Shown here in pieces: positions 44,818 to 53,856 of a stretch of 64,000 nt of DNA. The number at the start of each line of letters is the position of its first letter. The first letter of the stretch is position 1. The notes beneath the pieces are model-generated. The model saw only the letters and a program-made list of their open reading frames with translations, was not told the DNA's origin and did no database searches. The position numbers and the translations under genes were made by a program. This stretch comes from Listeria goaensis (GTDB lineage Bacteria; Bacillota; Bacilli; Lactobacillales; Listeriaceae), in the NCBI RefSeq assembly GCF_900186125.1, contig NZ_FYBQ01000003.1:124001-188000 (forward strand), read 5' to 3'.

Positions 44818-44965
44818 TGTTTTCCTCTCCTTCTTTAAGAAGCATTATCTACTTCACTTTACCCGTAACCGAAAAACTAAACACTCTTTTGATAAAAAAT
44901 AAATTTCTTGTTTTTCTAAAAAAGGGTATAATGATGTAAGGGAAATTGAAAAAAGGGGTCAAAAT

Positions 44966-45418
44966 ATGGATATTGAAACAAGATTGAACCAACAAATTGC
45001 ATTATTTTATTTTGGGTATAAATCGTTTACAAATTCTGCTGATGATCTTATCAATAAGCATGATTTAACGCGTTTACACCACCGAATTTTGTTTTTCATT
45101 GCTCGTATGCCTGGTATTACGACTGGTGAAATGATTACAATTTTAGAAATTTCCAAACAAGCTTTGCAAAAACCAATTGCTGAGCTGCGCGAAAAGGGCT
45201 TGATTCATGTTGGCATCGGGGAGCACGACAAGCGCAAACGGGCACTATTTTTAACGTCAAATGGCATTAGATTGACACACGAACTGGATAAAATACAGCG
45301 GAAGCAATTAGCGGAAGCTTTTAAAGCAGCTGGTGATCCTGAGGGGAAGGTTTTTACGGCCGTCTTAAAAGAGTTCGCCAAACACCGCGCTGGTGCCGAT
45401 TTTATTCAACATTTTTAG
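44966..45418 (+). CDS. MarR-family transcriptional regulator
   Basis: Winged-helix regulator of 150 residues (DLTRLHHRILFFIARMPGITTGEM.., recognition helix ISKQALQKPIAELREKGLI, wing EHDKRKRALFLT). GGGG ribosome site ahead of the ATG. It precedes the Lin0512-family gene by ten bases, so it probably regulates this small operon and possibly others. Confidence 0.9.
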   Translation: MDIETRLNQQIALFYFGYKSFTNSADDLINKHDLTRLHHRILFFIARMPGITTGEMITILEISKQALQKPIAELREKGLIHVGIGEHDKRKRALFLTSNGIRLTHELDKIQRKQLAEAFKAAGDPEGKVFTAVLKEFAKHRAGADFIQHF

Positions 45419-45428
45419 GAGTGAGAAT

Positions 45429-45788
45429 ATGGAAAAACTACTTTTTATCCAAACAGGTTTTGGGGTTGATGTACACGGTCAAGATGTGACAAAAGCGGCT
45501 GTGAGAGCTGTGCGGCATGCGATTTACCATAATTCGATGCCGGGTATTCAAGCGCTCCTGCCTGATGCGGATTTGAACAATATGGTCGTGCACGTGAAGC
45601 TCGCTGTGCCGATTGATAAAGAAAGCGTCGATTTCGCCGCAATTAAGGCTCTGATTCCTTACGGCACGGTTCATGTGTCAGTGATGGACGGCGGCATGAT
45701 AACGACTAGCGGCATTTTTTTAGAAGATAAAGCAGATAAAAATGATTTCATGTATATTGTGAATGCTTCTGTTGAAACTGGATATTGA
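45429..45788 (+). CDS. Lin0512-family conserved protein
   Basis: Protein of 119 residues (MEKLLFIQTGFGVDVHGQDV) of the uncharacterised Lin0512 family, recognised by QTGFGVDVHGQDVTKAAVRAVRHAI and HNSMPGIQ. The longer frame from 45393 overlaps the MarR gene and is rejected in favour of the ATG after GGAGTGAG. No biochemical function is known. Confidence 0.82.
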   Translation: MEKLLFIQTGFGVDVHGQDVTKAAVRAVRHAIYHNSMPGIQALLPDADLNNMVVHVKLAVPIDKESVDFAAIKALIPYGTVHVSVMDGGMITTSGIFLEDKADKNDFMYIVNASVETGY

Positions 45789-45792
45789 AAAA

Positions 45793-45824
45793 TAAAAGCC
45801 AGCGGGTAAAATCGCTGGCTTTTT
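45793..45824. terminator. Bidirectional terminator
   Basis: AAAAGCCAGCG / CGCTGGCTTTT stem. Confidence 0.85.
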
Positions 45825-45825
45825 G

Positions 45826-46206
45826 CTATTTATCTTCTAAAATAGCGAAATAATTTTGTTCTGGGTCATGGAAATTAAAAACGCGTCCGAGTGGCGTATC
45901 TACTAATTCTCCGACGGGAACGCCGTTTTCTTTGAATGTAGCGTAAGTCGCATCTAGTTCATCCGTATAAAAAAGTAAAGAAGGTGTACCTAAATTCATA
46001 TCGGGGCTCATTTTCGCGACAGCAATTTTATCTTGCAATACAATGGTTGTGGCTGTTTCTTCATCTGGCGCAATTTCAATCCATTTCTCCGCATCCGTTT
46101 CCTTGTTACGTGCGCGAATAATAAAACCTACTTGCTCCGTCCAAAAGCGTGCAACCTCTTCTTGATTTTCAATATATACCATGACTTGACCTAGTTTTTT
46201 TATCAT
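45826..46206 (-). CDS. VOC-superfamily protein (glyoxalase/bleomycin-resistance fold)
   Basis: Protein of 126 residues starting MIKKLGQVMVYIENQEEVARFW; the C-terminal GRVFNFHDPEQNYFAILED segment is the second VOC metal-ligand strand. Substrate unknown. AAAGGGGC lies upstream of ATG 46206; the frame beyond that is leader. Confidence 0.85.
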   Translation of the reverse strand: MIKKLGQVMVYIENQEEVARFWTEQVGFIIRARNKETDAEKWIEIAPDEETATTIVLQDKIAVAKMSPDMNLGTPSLLFYTDELDATYATFKENGVPVGELVDTPLGRVFNFHDPEQNYFAILEDK

Positions 46207-46448
46207 CCTTTTGCCCCTTTCAGGTTTTGATTTTATTTTACATGATAGAGTAGCAAGCGGCAAATTTCATATCTTTTTCCAAGAATATACTTTTGTATAC
46301 TTATCACCTCGATAACAACTTTCAGAATTTTACTCTATATAGTATAATGAAGCGGGAGACTATTTAGATGATTTTTATCTTTTAAATAGAATAAAAAGAA
46401 AGGATAAAAAAACAGCTTATATTTTCAACTAAAAAAGGAGGATTTAAA

Positions 46449-47930
46449 ATGAAAAAATTGTTATGTTTGTTAGCGGGAATCAGTTTTATTTTAGCAAGTT
46501 TCTTCTTATTCTTACCTGGAAATCAAGTTGATGCAAAGGAGTATCCGGCGGGGGCAACACCAGACCCAACACCAATTTATGAGCAGCCTAAACCAAAGCA
46601 ATTGCTTCGTACAACCCCTTTGCCGACTAAGTATGACCCGCGTATAAACGGGTTAGATACACCAGTTAAAAATCAACAATCTAGAAATATTTGTTGGTCA
46701 TTCTCTTCAAATGCATCTATTGAAACAGCTTTGTTAAAGCAGACTGGAACGACGTATGATTTTTCCGAGCTCTATGCTGATTACTACTCGGCAAGAGATG
46801 CAGATGGCGTAGATGGAAATAATCCTAAAGCATATAATCGATTTTTAAATACTGGTGCCCAAGAATACAATGTATTTTATGAAGGCATGAATTGGGAATT
46901 ACCTGTCCTTGAAAGTGAAATGCCATTTGATCAATATGCTACCTATCTACCTTCTTTAAACGTTTTATCTAAAAAACCAGTTGCTCATCAGCAAGGAATG
47001 AATAATATTGTGAAGCTCCCAATAACAGCAAGCGAGACTGAGCAAGCACAAAAAGTGAAAAAAATAAAGGAGCATCTTGTGAAAAATGGTGGTCTTACAT
47101 ATCAATGGACTGCAAGCTCTGCTTACAGAAACACATATATGAATCCAACAACAAATGCGATGTATGTACCGAAAGATAACTATACAACCATTTCACATTC
47201 TTCTCTCATTGTTGGGTATGATGACACATACAGCAAAGAAAATTTCCGATTGGCGTACCAGCCCCAAAATGACGGCGCTTTCATCGTGAAAAATAGTTGG
47301 GGATCAACTTGGGGTGATAAAGGCTACTACTATGTGTCTTATGAAGATGCATATATACTAACTTCTGCTATGTACGGTGCGAAACAAATGGAAACCGTCC
47401 AAAACTACGATAATATGTATGCCATGGCACCATTTGCTTCTTTATCCACATATCCTGCAACAGCGAATACGTATATTGCTAATATCTTTGATGCTCCAAA
47501 AGATTCAAAAGAAAGCATTGAAGCAATTGCAATTAATACCACACAATACGACACACCTTACGAAATTTATATTAATCCAAACAGCTCTGATAAATCCTTT
47601 TCCAACCTAAAACTAGTTGCAAGAGGGGTAAAAACGGACGCTGGTTATGAAACGATTAAATTAAATGAATCTATCCCTATCACAAGTACAGATAAGTATG
47701 CGATTGTAATTAAATTCTCGTTACCAAACGGCGTTTCAAAAATGCCAATCCCAATGTTTAAACACGAAGAAGTAAATTATCCGCGTGATTCTGTGAAATC
47801 TGGAACAAGTTTTTATTCCACCTCCACAAATCAAGCAAGCATGTCTTGGCGGGAGGCTTCCACACCGAGTAACTGGTCAAGTAATGTAGCTTATAAGTTT
47901 TATACCAATGTTTATACGAAAAATTTATAA
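46449..47930 (+). CDS. Secreted papain-like (C1) cysteine peptidase with lectin-like domain
   Basis: Exported protein of 493 residues: signal peptide (KKLLCLLAGISFILASFFLF), a C1 peptidase domain with the oxyanion-hole Gln and nucleophile Cys82 (KNQQSRNICWSF), catalytic His in SHSSLIVGYDD and Asn in IVKNSWGSTWGDKGYY, then a C-terminal lectin-like domain of about 150 residues (MYAMAPFASLS.. to the end). No LPXTG or other anchor, so it is probably released. AAGGAGG precedes the ATG. Target proteins are unknown; a host or competitor protein is possible. Confidence 0.88.
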   Translation: MKKLLCLLAGISFILASFFLFLPGNQVDAKEYPAGATPDPTPIYEQPKPKQLLRTTPLPTKYDPRINGLDTPVKNQQSRNICWSFSSNASIETALLKQTGTTYDFSELYADYYSARDADGVDGNNPKAYNRFLNTGAQEYNVFYEGMNWELPVLESEMPFDQYATYLPSLNVLSKKPVAHQQGMNNIVKLPITASETEQAQKVKKIKEHLVKNGGLTYQWTASSAYRNTYMNPTTNAMYVPKDNYTTISHSSLIVGYDDTYSKENFRLAYQPQNDGAFIVKNSWGSTWGDKGYYYVSYEDAYILTSAMYGAKQMETVQNYDNMYAMAPFASLSTYPATANTYIANIFDAPKDSKESIEAIAINTTQYDTPYEIYINPNSSDKSFSNLKLVARGVKTDAGYETIKLNESIPITSTDKYAIVIKFSLPNGVSKMPIPMFKHEEVNYPRDSVKSGTSFYSTSTNQASMSWREASTPSNWSSNVAYKFYTNVYTKNL

Positions 47931-47944
47931 ACCATTAACTCCTA

Positions 47945-47979
47945 AAAATCGCCAAAGAAACTAACTTCTTTGGCGATTT
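47945..47979. terminator. Bidirectional terminator
   Basis: AAAATCGCCAAAGAA / TTCTTTGGCGATTTT stem; overlaps the last codons of the convergent ogt gene. Confidence 0.88.
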
Positions 47980-48443
47980 TCTAGTTTTAGTAGCTGTTCT
48001 TTTAATGGTAATCCGCCTCGGTAACCCGTTAGTTTACCGGACTTACCGATGACTCGGTGACACGGGATGGCGATTAAAATCGGGTTGGATCCGATTGCTC
48101 GCCCTACTGCTCTAACTGCTTTTGGGTTGCCAATTTGTGTGGCAATTTCTGAGTAGGAAGAAGTCACACCGTACGGGATTTCGCGCAAAGCTTTAAACAC
48201 GCTTTCTGTAAAATCGCCAACAGAAAAATCTAAAGGCCAGTCAAAAGATATTTTTTCGCCGTTAAAATAGGCTTTTAAGTCCTCCGCTTCCCTTGAAAAT
48301 TCTGCAGAACGCCTAAATTCCTCATTTTTGTACTTCTTTTCATAAAACGCGATCAATTCGTCGTAGTCGGCGCCAATAAAGCAAACACCGCGTTTCGTTT
48401 TCGCAACATATAAACCTACATCGTCAATAAAATCATAAATCAT
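47961..48443 (-). CDS. ogt: Methylated-DNA-protein cysteine methyltransferase
   Basis: Suicide DNA-repair enzyme of 160 residues that takes alkyl groups from O6-methylguanine. The acceptor Cys lies in IAIPCHRVIG, followed by LTGYRGGLPLKEQLL. It overlaps the adaA-like gene by four bases, reproducing the adaA-adaB arrangement of Bacillus, so it is also an AdaB equivalent. Confidence 0.93.
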   Translation of the reverse strand: MIYDFIDDVGLYVAKTKRGVCFIGADYDELIAFYEKKYKNEEFRRSAEFSREAEDLKAYFNGEKISFDWPLDFSVGDFTESVFKALREIPYGVTSSYSEIATQIGNPKAVRAVGRAIGSNPILIAIPCHRVIGKSGKLTGYRGGLPLKEQLLKLENRQRS

Positions 48444-48991
48444 TTCAGCACCTCATTTCGGTATTTGGATGGCGTCATGCCCATTTGTTTCTTAAAAAGA
48501 GTGGCAAATTGTGCGGCGTTATTAAAACCGACAGCGCGCGCAATTTGTTTGATTTCCAAGTTTTCCTTTCGCAGCATTTCCTGCGCTAAAATTAGCTTTT
48601 TGCGGATAACATAATGATGAATCGTTTCGCCCGTCACCTTTTTAAACGTGCGATGCAAATGACTTTCACTACCGTGGCAAGCAGCAGCAATTTGTTCGAG
48701 CGAAAGCGATTCCGCTAAATTACTCGCCACAAAGCGTTTAATGTCCATCACCCATTCGGCATCTGGCACGCGCTCGCCGCCTGATTTACATCTTTTGCAT
48801 GGCCTAAAACCCGCTTTTATCGCGGCACCACTTGATTTGAAAATGACCACATTCTCATAATTTGGCGCTTTTGATTTGCAAGACGGCCGACAAAAAATGC
48901 CTGTCGTTTGAACAGCATAATAGAATACGCCATCAAAATTAGCATCGCAAGTGGTAATAGCCGTCCATTCTTTTTTCGTTGGTTTTTGCAT
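48440..48991 (-). CDS. adaA: AdaA-type methyltransferase / transcription activator
   Basis: Protein of 183 residues with an N-terminal Ada zinc domain of four cysteines (GIFCRPSCKS, FRPCKRCKS), which removes methyl groups from phosphotriesters and thereby becomes an activator, and a C-terminal AraC-type HTH (SLEQIAAACHGSESHLHRTF; IKQIARAVGFNNAAQFATLF). The start ATG at 48991 follows GGAGGTGG; the longer frame overlaps the promoter TATAAT. It controls its own operon with ogt in the adaptive response to alkylation. Confidence 0.92.
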   Translation of the reverse strand: MQKPTKKEWTAITTCDANFDGVFYYAVQTTGIFCRPSCKSKAPNYENVVIFKSSGAAIKAGFRPCKRCKSGGERVPDAEWVMDIKRFVASNLAESLSLEQIAAACHGSESHLHRTFKKVTGETIHHYVIRKKLILAQEMLRKENLEIKQIARAVGFNNAAQFATLFKKQMGMTPSKYRNEVLK

Positions 48992-49304
48992 CGTGCCCAC
49001 CTCCACTTTTATTATAACGCAATCGGGCATAAAATAACGGTTTCAGGAATGAAAAAGCAAGAATTGAAACATTGCTTGCTAAACGTTCGTCATTGTATGG
49101 TTTTCCCCTTTCTATGAAAATTTGACTAGCTATTTTCTTCCCAAAAAGTTCTTTTCATGAGGTTTTTCAGAAAACTCCTCGTTTGAATGGTCTAGTTTAC
49201 AGGAGGAAGCTCTCATTTTTTGATTTTCGTGATTATCTTTGATGGGCTAGGGAAAAGAAAAGCGGGCGCATGTTATTTATGTGTACCAAAAAGGAGGAAT
49301 AGAG
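48992..49304. other. Divergent intergenic region between adaA and the LPMO gene
   Basis: Minus-strand TATAAT near 49011 serves adaA. Further up, AGCAAG-AAT (49057) and ATTGCTTGCT (to 49080) form an imperfect inverted repeat that may be an AdaA or other operator. No gene recognised in the rest. Confidence 0.4.
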
Positions 49305-49943
49305 ATGAAGAATTTTTTTGGAAAGTCGGCTGTATTTTTAGGGGCTATTGCGCTAACTGTTTCGGGGGCAACGGTTGGCGTATCCGCACACGGGTACATT
49401 TCAAAGCCTGAGAGTCGCGCTTATTTAGCGAAACTTGGCGTAAATCAAAATGCGGGGCCAATTCAATATGAGCCGCAAAGTGTGGAAGCAACGGGAAACT
49501 TCCCAACTGGCGGACCAGCCGATGGCCAAATTGCTGGCGGGGGGAAATTTAGTGACATGGATGTGCAAACCGATTCGAGATGGAGTAAAGTAAACTTAAC
49601 CGGTGGCGCAAATACAATTGAATGGACGCTAACGGCGCTGCACCGTACTTCTGAATGGAAATATTATATGACGAAAAAAGATTGGAATCCAAATGAGCCG
49701 ATTACACGGGCATCGCTTGAGCATCTGCAAACAATTGATGCCGGCAATACGATTCCAACGACAAAAGTCACTCAAACGGTAAATCTCCCAACTGATCGTT
49801 CAGGCTATTACGTCCTTCTTGGCGTGTGGGAAATTGCAGACACTGGGAATGCCTTTTATCAAGTGGTTGACGTGAATTTATCGAACAACGGGACATCGGG
49901 CAGTTCCCCGTTACAATTTGTACCGACTTCTATCCAGTTTTAA
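49305..49943 (+). CDS. AA10 lytic polysaccharide monooxygenase, single domain
   Basis: Secreted copper enzyme that oxidatively cleaves chitin or cellulose. The precursor of 212 residues has a signal peptide that ends at VSA, so that the mature chain begins with His29 (HGYISKPESR), the first ligand of the copper histidine brace; the second is His113 (mature His85) in TALHRTSEW. It has no fibronectin or chitin-binding domain, unlike the larger Listeria protein Lmo2467. ATG 49305 follows AAGGAGG; the longer frame from 49281 is leader. Chitin is the likely substrate, by family. Confidence 0.92.
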   Translation: MKNFFGKSAVFLGAIALTVSGATVGVSAHGYISKPESRAYLAKLGVNQNAGPIQYEPQSVEATGNFPTGGPADGQIAGGGKFSDMDVQTDSRWSKVNLTGGANTIEWTLTALHRTSEWKYYMTKKDWNPNEPITRASLEHLQTIDAGNTIPTTKVTQTVNLPTDRSGYYVLLGVWEIADTGNAFYQVVDVNLSNNGTSGSSPLQFVPTSIQF

Positions 49944-49951
49944 ACAAAAAA

Positions 49952-49984
49952 TGAGAGCGGAAAAATTTCCTGCTCTTTTCTTGT
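49952..49984 (+). terminator. Terminator of the LPMO gene
   Basis: GAGCGGAAA / TTTCCTGCTC stem followed by TTTTCTT. Confidence 0.7.
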
Positions 49985-50027
49985 GTTACGGCTTCGTTTA
50001 TAATGATTTTAGGAGAGGAGTAAACGA

Positions 50028-50768
50028 ATGAACGCCATACAAGTGAAAAACGTAACATGTAAATATCAAGAAACTATCGCCTTAAATAAGATTTCGCTTG
50101 AAGTGCCTGAAAAATCAACTTGCGCCATTATTGGACCATCTGGCTGCGGGAAAACAACACTTCTCCACGCAATGGCGGGTTTTGTCGCACCAACAGAAGG
50201 CGAAATTCGCTTTTTCGGGGAACAAAAAATCGGTTTTCCTGATGAAACTGGGATAATCCTACAAGATTACGCGTTATTTCCTTGGAAAACTGTTTTTGAA
50301 AACATCGCTTTAGGTTTAAAAATCAAAAAACAATCTAAGGCCGAAATAAATGACCGCACGCAAACACTTTTAGCGGAACTTGGCCTTGAGGCGTGCCAAA
50401 ATAAATATCCGCCAGAACTTAGTGGTGGGCAAAAACAGCGCACCGCAATTGGGAGAAGCCTCGCGCTTAATCCGAAAATTTTATTGCTCGATGAGGCCAC
50501 GAGCGCGCTTGACGCGATGACGAAGGAAAGTTTGCAAAATAGGCTGCTAGAAATCCAGCAAAAACGCGCCACCACAATGGTTCAGGTCACCCACTCCATT
50601 GAAGAGGCCGTTTTTCTCGGCCAGAAAATCATCGTCATGGGCACAGGCAACATTAAACAAGAAATCGCCAACCCTTTTTTTGGACAAAGCGAGCTCCGTA
50701 TGCGAAAAGAATTCTATGACATGTGCCGAACAATTCGTTCCGCGCTCGGAAATGAGGTAGCGAAATGA
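50028..50768 (+). CDS. ABC transporter ATPase, NitT/TauT type
   Basis: ATP-binding subunit of 246 residues: Walker A GPSGCGKTT (about 38-46), Q-loop LQDYALFPWK, signature LSGGQKQR, Walker B ILLLDEATSALD, H-loop THSIEEA. Closest to the nitrate/taurine/sulfonate/thiamine-precursor group of importers. Overlaps the permease gene by four bases. The likely binding protein is on the other strand at 52903-53856. Confidence 0.9.
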   Translation: MNAIQVKNVTCKYQETIALNKISLEVPEKSTCAIIGPSGCGKTTLLHAMAGFVAPTEGEIRFFGEQKIGFPDETGIILQDYALFPWKTVFENIALGLKIKKQSKAEINDRTQTLLAELGLEACQNKYPPELSGGQKQRTAIGRSLALNPKILLLDEATSALDAMTKESLQNRLLEIQQKRATTMVQVTHSIEEAVFLGQKIIVMGTGNIKQEIANPFFGQSELRMRKEFYDMCRTIRSALGNEVAK

Positions 50769-51490
50769 AAATCAAAATCGCAAACAGCCTCATCGGCATT
50801 TTAGGCTTGCTACTCATTTGGGAGTTGCTTTACCTTTTTATTAGTAGCCCCGTCATACCAGCACCGCTTGCAACGTGCGTCTTATTTTTCGAAAAAATCC
50901 CCGAACTGATTCCGCATACGCTAATGAGCCTGTACAGAATTGTCGTCGCCATTCTTGTTTCGCTTCTCATCGGAATTCCACTCGGCATTTTCATTGGCGC
51001 GAACCAGCTGGCCGACAAATGGCTCTCGCCGATACTTTATTACATCTATCCGATCCCAAAGGTTGCCTTTTTACCCGTATTCATGATTTTATATGGGCTT
51101 GGCGATTTATCAAAAATCATGCTCGTCATCTGGATTATCATTTTTCAAATTATTTTATCCGCGCGTGATGGTGTGAAACAAATGGACCCAAACTGGGAGA
51201 AAATCATGTTTTCCTTCCAAGCTACGCCTTTTATGAGGTTTAAGCACCTACTTTTACCAGCCATTTCACCGCACATCATTAGCGGGCTTCGCATCGCTAT
51301 CGGCATTTCGCTCGCCTCACTCTTTTTTGCGGAAAATTATGCAACTACATATGGACTTGGTTACTACATTATGAATGCGTGGTCAGTAATTGACTATCCT
51401 GACATGTTTTGCGGTATTTTAGCACTTGCATTTCTCGGTTTTTTCTTATTTAAATTGACCGATTTATTAGGAAAAAGGCTAATCAAATAA
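50765..51490 (+). CDS. ABC transporter permease, NitT/TauT type
   Basis: Membrane subunit of 241 residues with about six helices and the EAA-like coupling loop (FQATPFMRFKHLLLPAISPHIISGLRIA). It pairs with the ATPase encoded directly upstream. Substrate unknown; thiamine precursors, sulfonates or aromatic acids are typical for the family. Confidence 0.9.
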   Translation: MKIKIANSLIGILGLLLIWELLYLFISSPVIPAPLATCVLFFEKIPELIPHTLMSLYRIVVAILVSLLIGIPLGIFIGANQLADKWLSPILYYIYPIPKVAFLPVFMILYGLGDLSKIMLVIWIIIFQIILSARDGVKQMDPNWEKIMFSFQATPFMRFKHLLLPAISPHIISGLRIAIGISLASLFFAENYATTYGLGYYIMNAWSVIDYPDMFCGILALAFLGFFLFKLTDLLGKRLIK

Positions 51491-51518
51491 AAAACGTTCA
51501 AATGAACGTTTTTTTATT
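51491..51518. terminator. Bidirectional terminator
   Basis: AAAAAACGTTCA / TGAACGTTTTTT stem, two-base loop. Confidence 0.85.
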
Positions 51519-52001
51519 TGCAGCTCTTTTTAAAATTAGTTTTTCCCCTGTATCTGTCACAAAAAGATTAATCTCAGCAATTTTAACGGCTGAAAAATTC
51601 TTACCGTTTGTTAAAATCTTTATTTTGGAGCCAACTGGATGTTGAATAAAGAACTGCGTTAACTCGACAACGCCCACTCCACCTCTTTGGGAGTAACCTT
51701 TTCGGATAACTCGCCCTTTATGTTCCATTTCTAACACTAAAAACAGCATGATAGATTTACCACTTCCTGTTTCAAACCATTTCAATGTGGCTTCTATCGG
51801 AATTGTACAAGCTTCAATTGATTTATTTGCTTGCTTATTTAAAATGATAATCACAATAATCATACTGACAAAAATAATGGCACTTATTGCTAATAATACC
51901 TTCCAGTAAGGCTCAGTTTGTATATTTAGTGACAGTATACCACCTATAAAAGAAAAAATGGTAAGCAGGATAGCAATATTCATTTTTGCGTCAATACTCA
52001 T
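51498..52001 (-). CDS. Small membrane protein of unknown function
   Basis: A 167-residue protein with two N-terminal transmembrane helices (about 8-25 and 34-53) and a soluble beta-rich C-terminal domain (EATLKWFETGSGKSIMLFLVLEMEHKG..). It resembles DUF3592-type membrane proteins, but I cannot confirm the family. It follows the HAD gene by 12 bases, so the two may be cotranscribed. Confidence 0.6.
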   Translation of the reverse strand: MSIDAKMNIAILLTIFSFIGGILSLNIQTEPYWKVLLAISAIIFVSMIIVIIILNKQANKSIEACTIPIEATLKWFETGSGKSIMLFLVLEMEHKGRVIRKGYSQRGGVGVVELTQFFIQHPVGSKIKILTNGKNFSAVKIAEINLFVTDTGEKLILKRAANKKTFI

Positions 52002-52013
52002 AAAAATAACCCC

Positions 52014-52823
52014 TTATCGTAATTTTCTCTGCTTTAAAAACTTATAAATGCCTTCTCTTTCATTCGTTTCCGTCACAAAATCAGCTTTTTCTTTCAATTC
52101 ATTGTTCGCATTCCCCATCGCGACACCGATTCCAGCAAATTCAATCATCCCTAAATCATTTTCACCATCACCAAAAGCAATCACATTTTCTTGCTTCACA
52201 GAAAGGCGCTCAGCCAAATTCCGCACGGCCACCGCCTTATCAATTTGCTCCGGCAAAATCTCAATATTGTTCATATGAGAGGACAAAAAGTGCACATTTG
52301 GGAGCACTTCAAGCTCCGTACGCAACTCCTGAATCCGCGAAAAATCTTGCTCCTCTACAATTAAACCGTTCACCATCTCATCGACAAACCGCTCGAATAC
52401 ATCTCGCTCATTCACCGAAACATGTTTCACCGCCTGAACGCGCTCTTTATCATCTTCTTGTTTAAAATGGGACGGGACTTCACCAATATAGAACACCGTA
52501 TCCGTCGAAAAAAAGAACGCCCTTACCTTTTCAGCCTGGCAAATCTCGTAAATTTTTGTAAGCGCATCATTATCCGTTTTCACGTGGTGGAAAATCCCCT
52601 CTTTGTTCGCCGCAATTGAGCCATTTGAAGCGATTACAAATGCTTCTTCATGAATATTTTTCGCAAATTCATTCGCCGCATGAAACATCCGCCCAGTTGC
52701 CACCGAAAAATAATGGCCTTCTTTTATTAATTTCCTCAAAAGTCGCCGTGTTTTTCTCGGCACCTTATGATTTTTCCCAAGCAACGTACCATCTAAATCG
52801 GTACAAATCAAGTATTTCTCCAC
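52014..52823 (-). CDS. Cof-type HAD-IIB sugar-phosphate phosphatase
   Basis: Phosphatase of 269 residues: nucleophile motif CTDLDGTLLGKNH near residue 7, motif II SVATGR, and the C-terminal motif FGDGENDLGMIEFAGIGVAMGNA. Family members dephosphorylate sugar phosphates, FMN or phosphorylated cofactors. The start is taken as GTG at 52823 with GGGAG six bases upstream; an earlier ATG at 52871 lies within a terminator. Confidence 0.88.
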   Translation of the reverse strand: MEKYLICTDLDGTLLGKNHKVPRKTRRLLRKLIKEGHYFSVATGRMFHAANEFAKNIHEEAFVIASNGSIAANKEGIFHHVKTDNDALTKIYEICQAEKVRAFFFSTDTVFYIGEVPSHFKQEDDKERVQAVKHVSVNERDVFERFVDEMVNGLIVEEQDFSRIQELRTELEVLPNVHFLSSHMNNIEILPEQIDKAVAVRNLAERLSVKQENVIAFGDGENDLGMIEFAGIGVAMGNANNELKEKADFVTETNEREGIYKFLKQRKLR

Positions 52824-52874
52824 AACTTTCTCCCTTTCCAAACCTTTACCTTTAATTATAGCGAAGTCCATAAA

Positions 52875-52900
52875 AACCGCAAGATGAACTTGCGGTTTTA
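52875..52900 (-). terminator. Terminator of the binding-protein operon
   Basis: Minus strand AAAACCGCAAG / CTTGCGGTTTTT stem with a five-base loop. Confidence 0.8.
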
Positions 52901-52902
52901 AG

Positions 52903-53856
52903 TCAATCCAACATCGAAAAATCGGTCATTTCGTCATAAGAATAATCCTTTTGAATCATTTCTTTTTCTTTCGTCCATTTTTCAATGCTATCAAATTGTT
53001 TTTTGCTGACTTTTTGAGCTTTTGTATAGTCTTCTTCTTTATTTTCTAAGTAACTTGTCATCGCATCTGGGAATTTATACGTCTTTAAAATATCCGCGTA
53101 ATCAGCCGCATCATGCTCATTCATATACGCAACACCTTTGTTATACGCCCGGTAAAACGCAGAAATATCCGCTTCGCGGGATTTCACAACATCGCTTGCA
53201 AAACTAATTGTGCCACCTTTAATCCCGTATTCTGCGGAGCTTCCGAGAACATGGGCGCCATTTTTTTCAAGAAGAGTGGCTTGAGGTTCTGTAAAAATCA
53301 CAGAATCCACTTGATTATTCAAAAGCGCTTCATATCGCGCAGAAATCGACGGAATTTGTACGATTTTGTAGCTAATATCATTTTCCGCGGCCATTTCGTC
53401 CATGATGTATTCTAGTAAAAACTTCGGCACGAGCGAAAATTCCTTGCCATCAAGCTGTTTGATATCCGTAATCCCTGAATCAGGCGAGGAGAGCAATTTG
53501 AAATCTTCATTAATATCGGACGTAATCGTGAAATCCATACCACCGTCACGCATCGAAAGTGCCGTCATCACATCGCCAATCATACCGTCGATTTTCCCAG
53601 CTTGAGCCGCGACATTGCGGTCGTTCGGCGCATTAAACGGGGTAATCTCCACATTCACTTTTTCTTCCTCAAAAAAGCCTTTTTCTTTGGCTAAAATAAT
53701 CGGAATAGCAGATTCTGCTGGCAGCGTCCCAAAACGCAACGGTTTGTTCGTCGTTTCCGTTTTTGTCTCCGCAGCCTTTTCTGGTTCCGAATTTGAACAC
53801 CCTACAACCACTACACCAACTAAAAGCAACATTAAAATTCCAAGCCATTTTTTCAA
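52903..53856 (-). CDS. ABC transporter substrate-binding lipoprotein (NMT1/SsuA-like)
   Basis: Lipoprotein of 317 residues with a lipobox (LLVGVVVVGC, Cys20) and the NMT1/SsuA-like ligand-binding fold (PLRFGTLPAESAIPIILAKEKGFFEEE). It most likely delivers substrate to the ATPase/permease pair at 50028-51490, from the opposite strand and about 1.4 kb away. It overlaps the upstream deacetylase gene by four bases. Confidence 0.88.
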   Translation of the reverse strand: MKKWLGILMLLLVGVVVVGCSNSEPEKAAETKTETTNKPLRFGTLPAESAIPIILAKEKGFFEEEKVNVEITPFNAPNDRNVAAQAGKIDGMIGDVMTALSMRDGGMDFTITSDINEDFKLLSSPDSGITDIKQLDGKEFSLVPKFLLEYIMDEMAAENDISYKIVQIPSISARYEALLNNQVDSVIFTEPQATLLEKNGAHVLGSSAEYGIKGGTISFASDVVKSREADISAFYRAYNKGVAYMNEHDAADYADILKTYKFPDAMTSYLENKEEDYTKAQKVSKKQFDSIEKWTKEKEMIQKDYSYDEMTDFSMLD

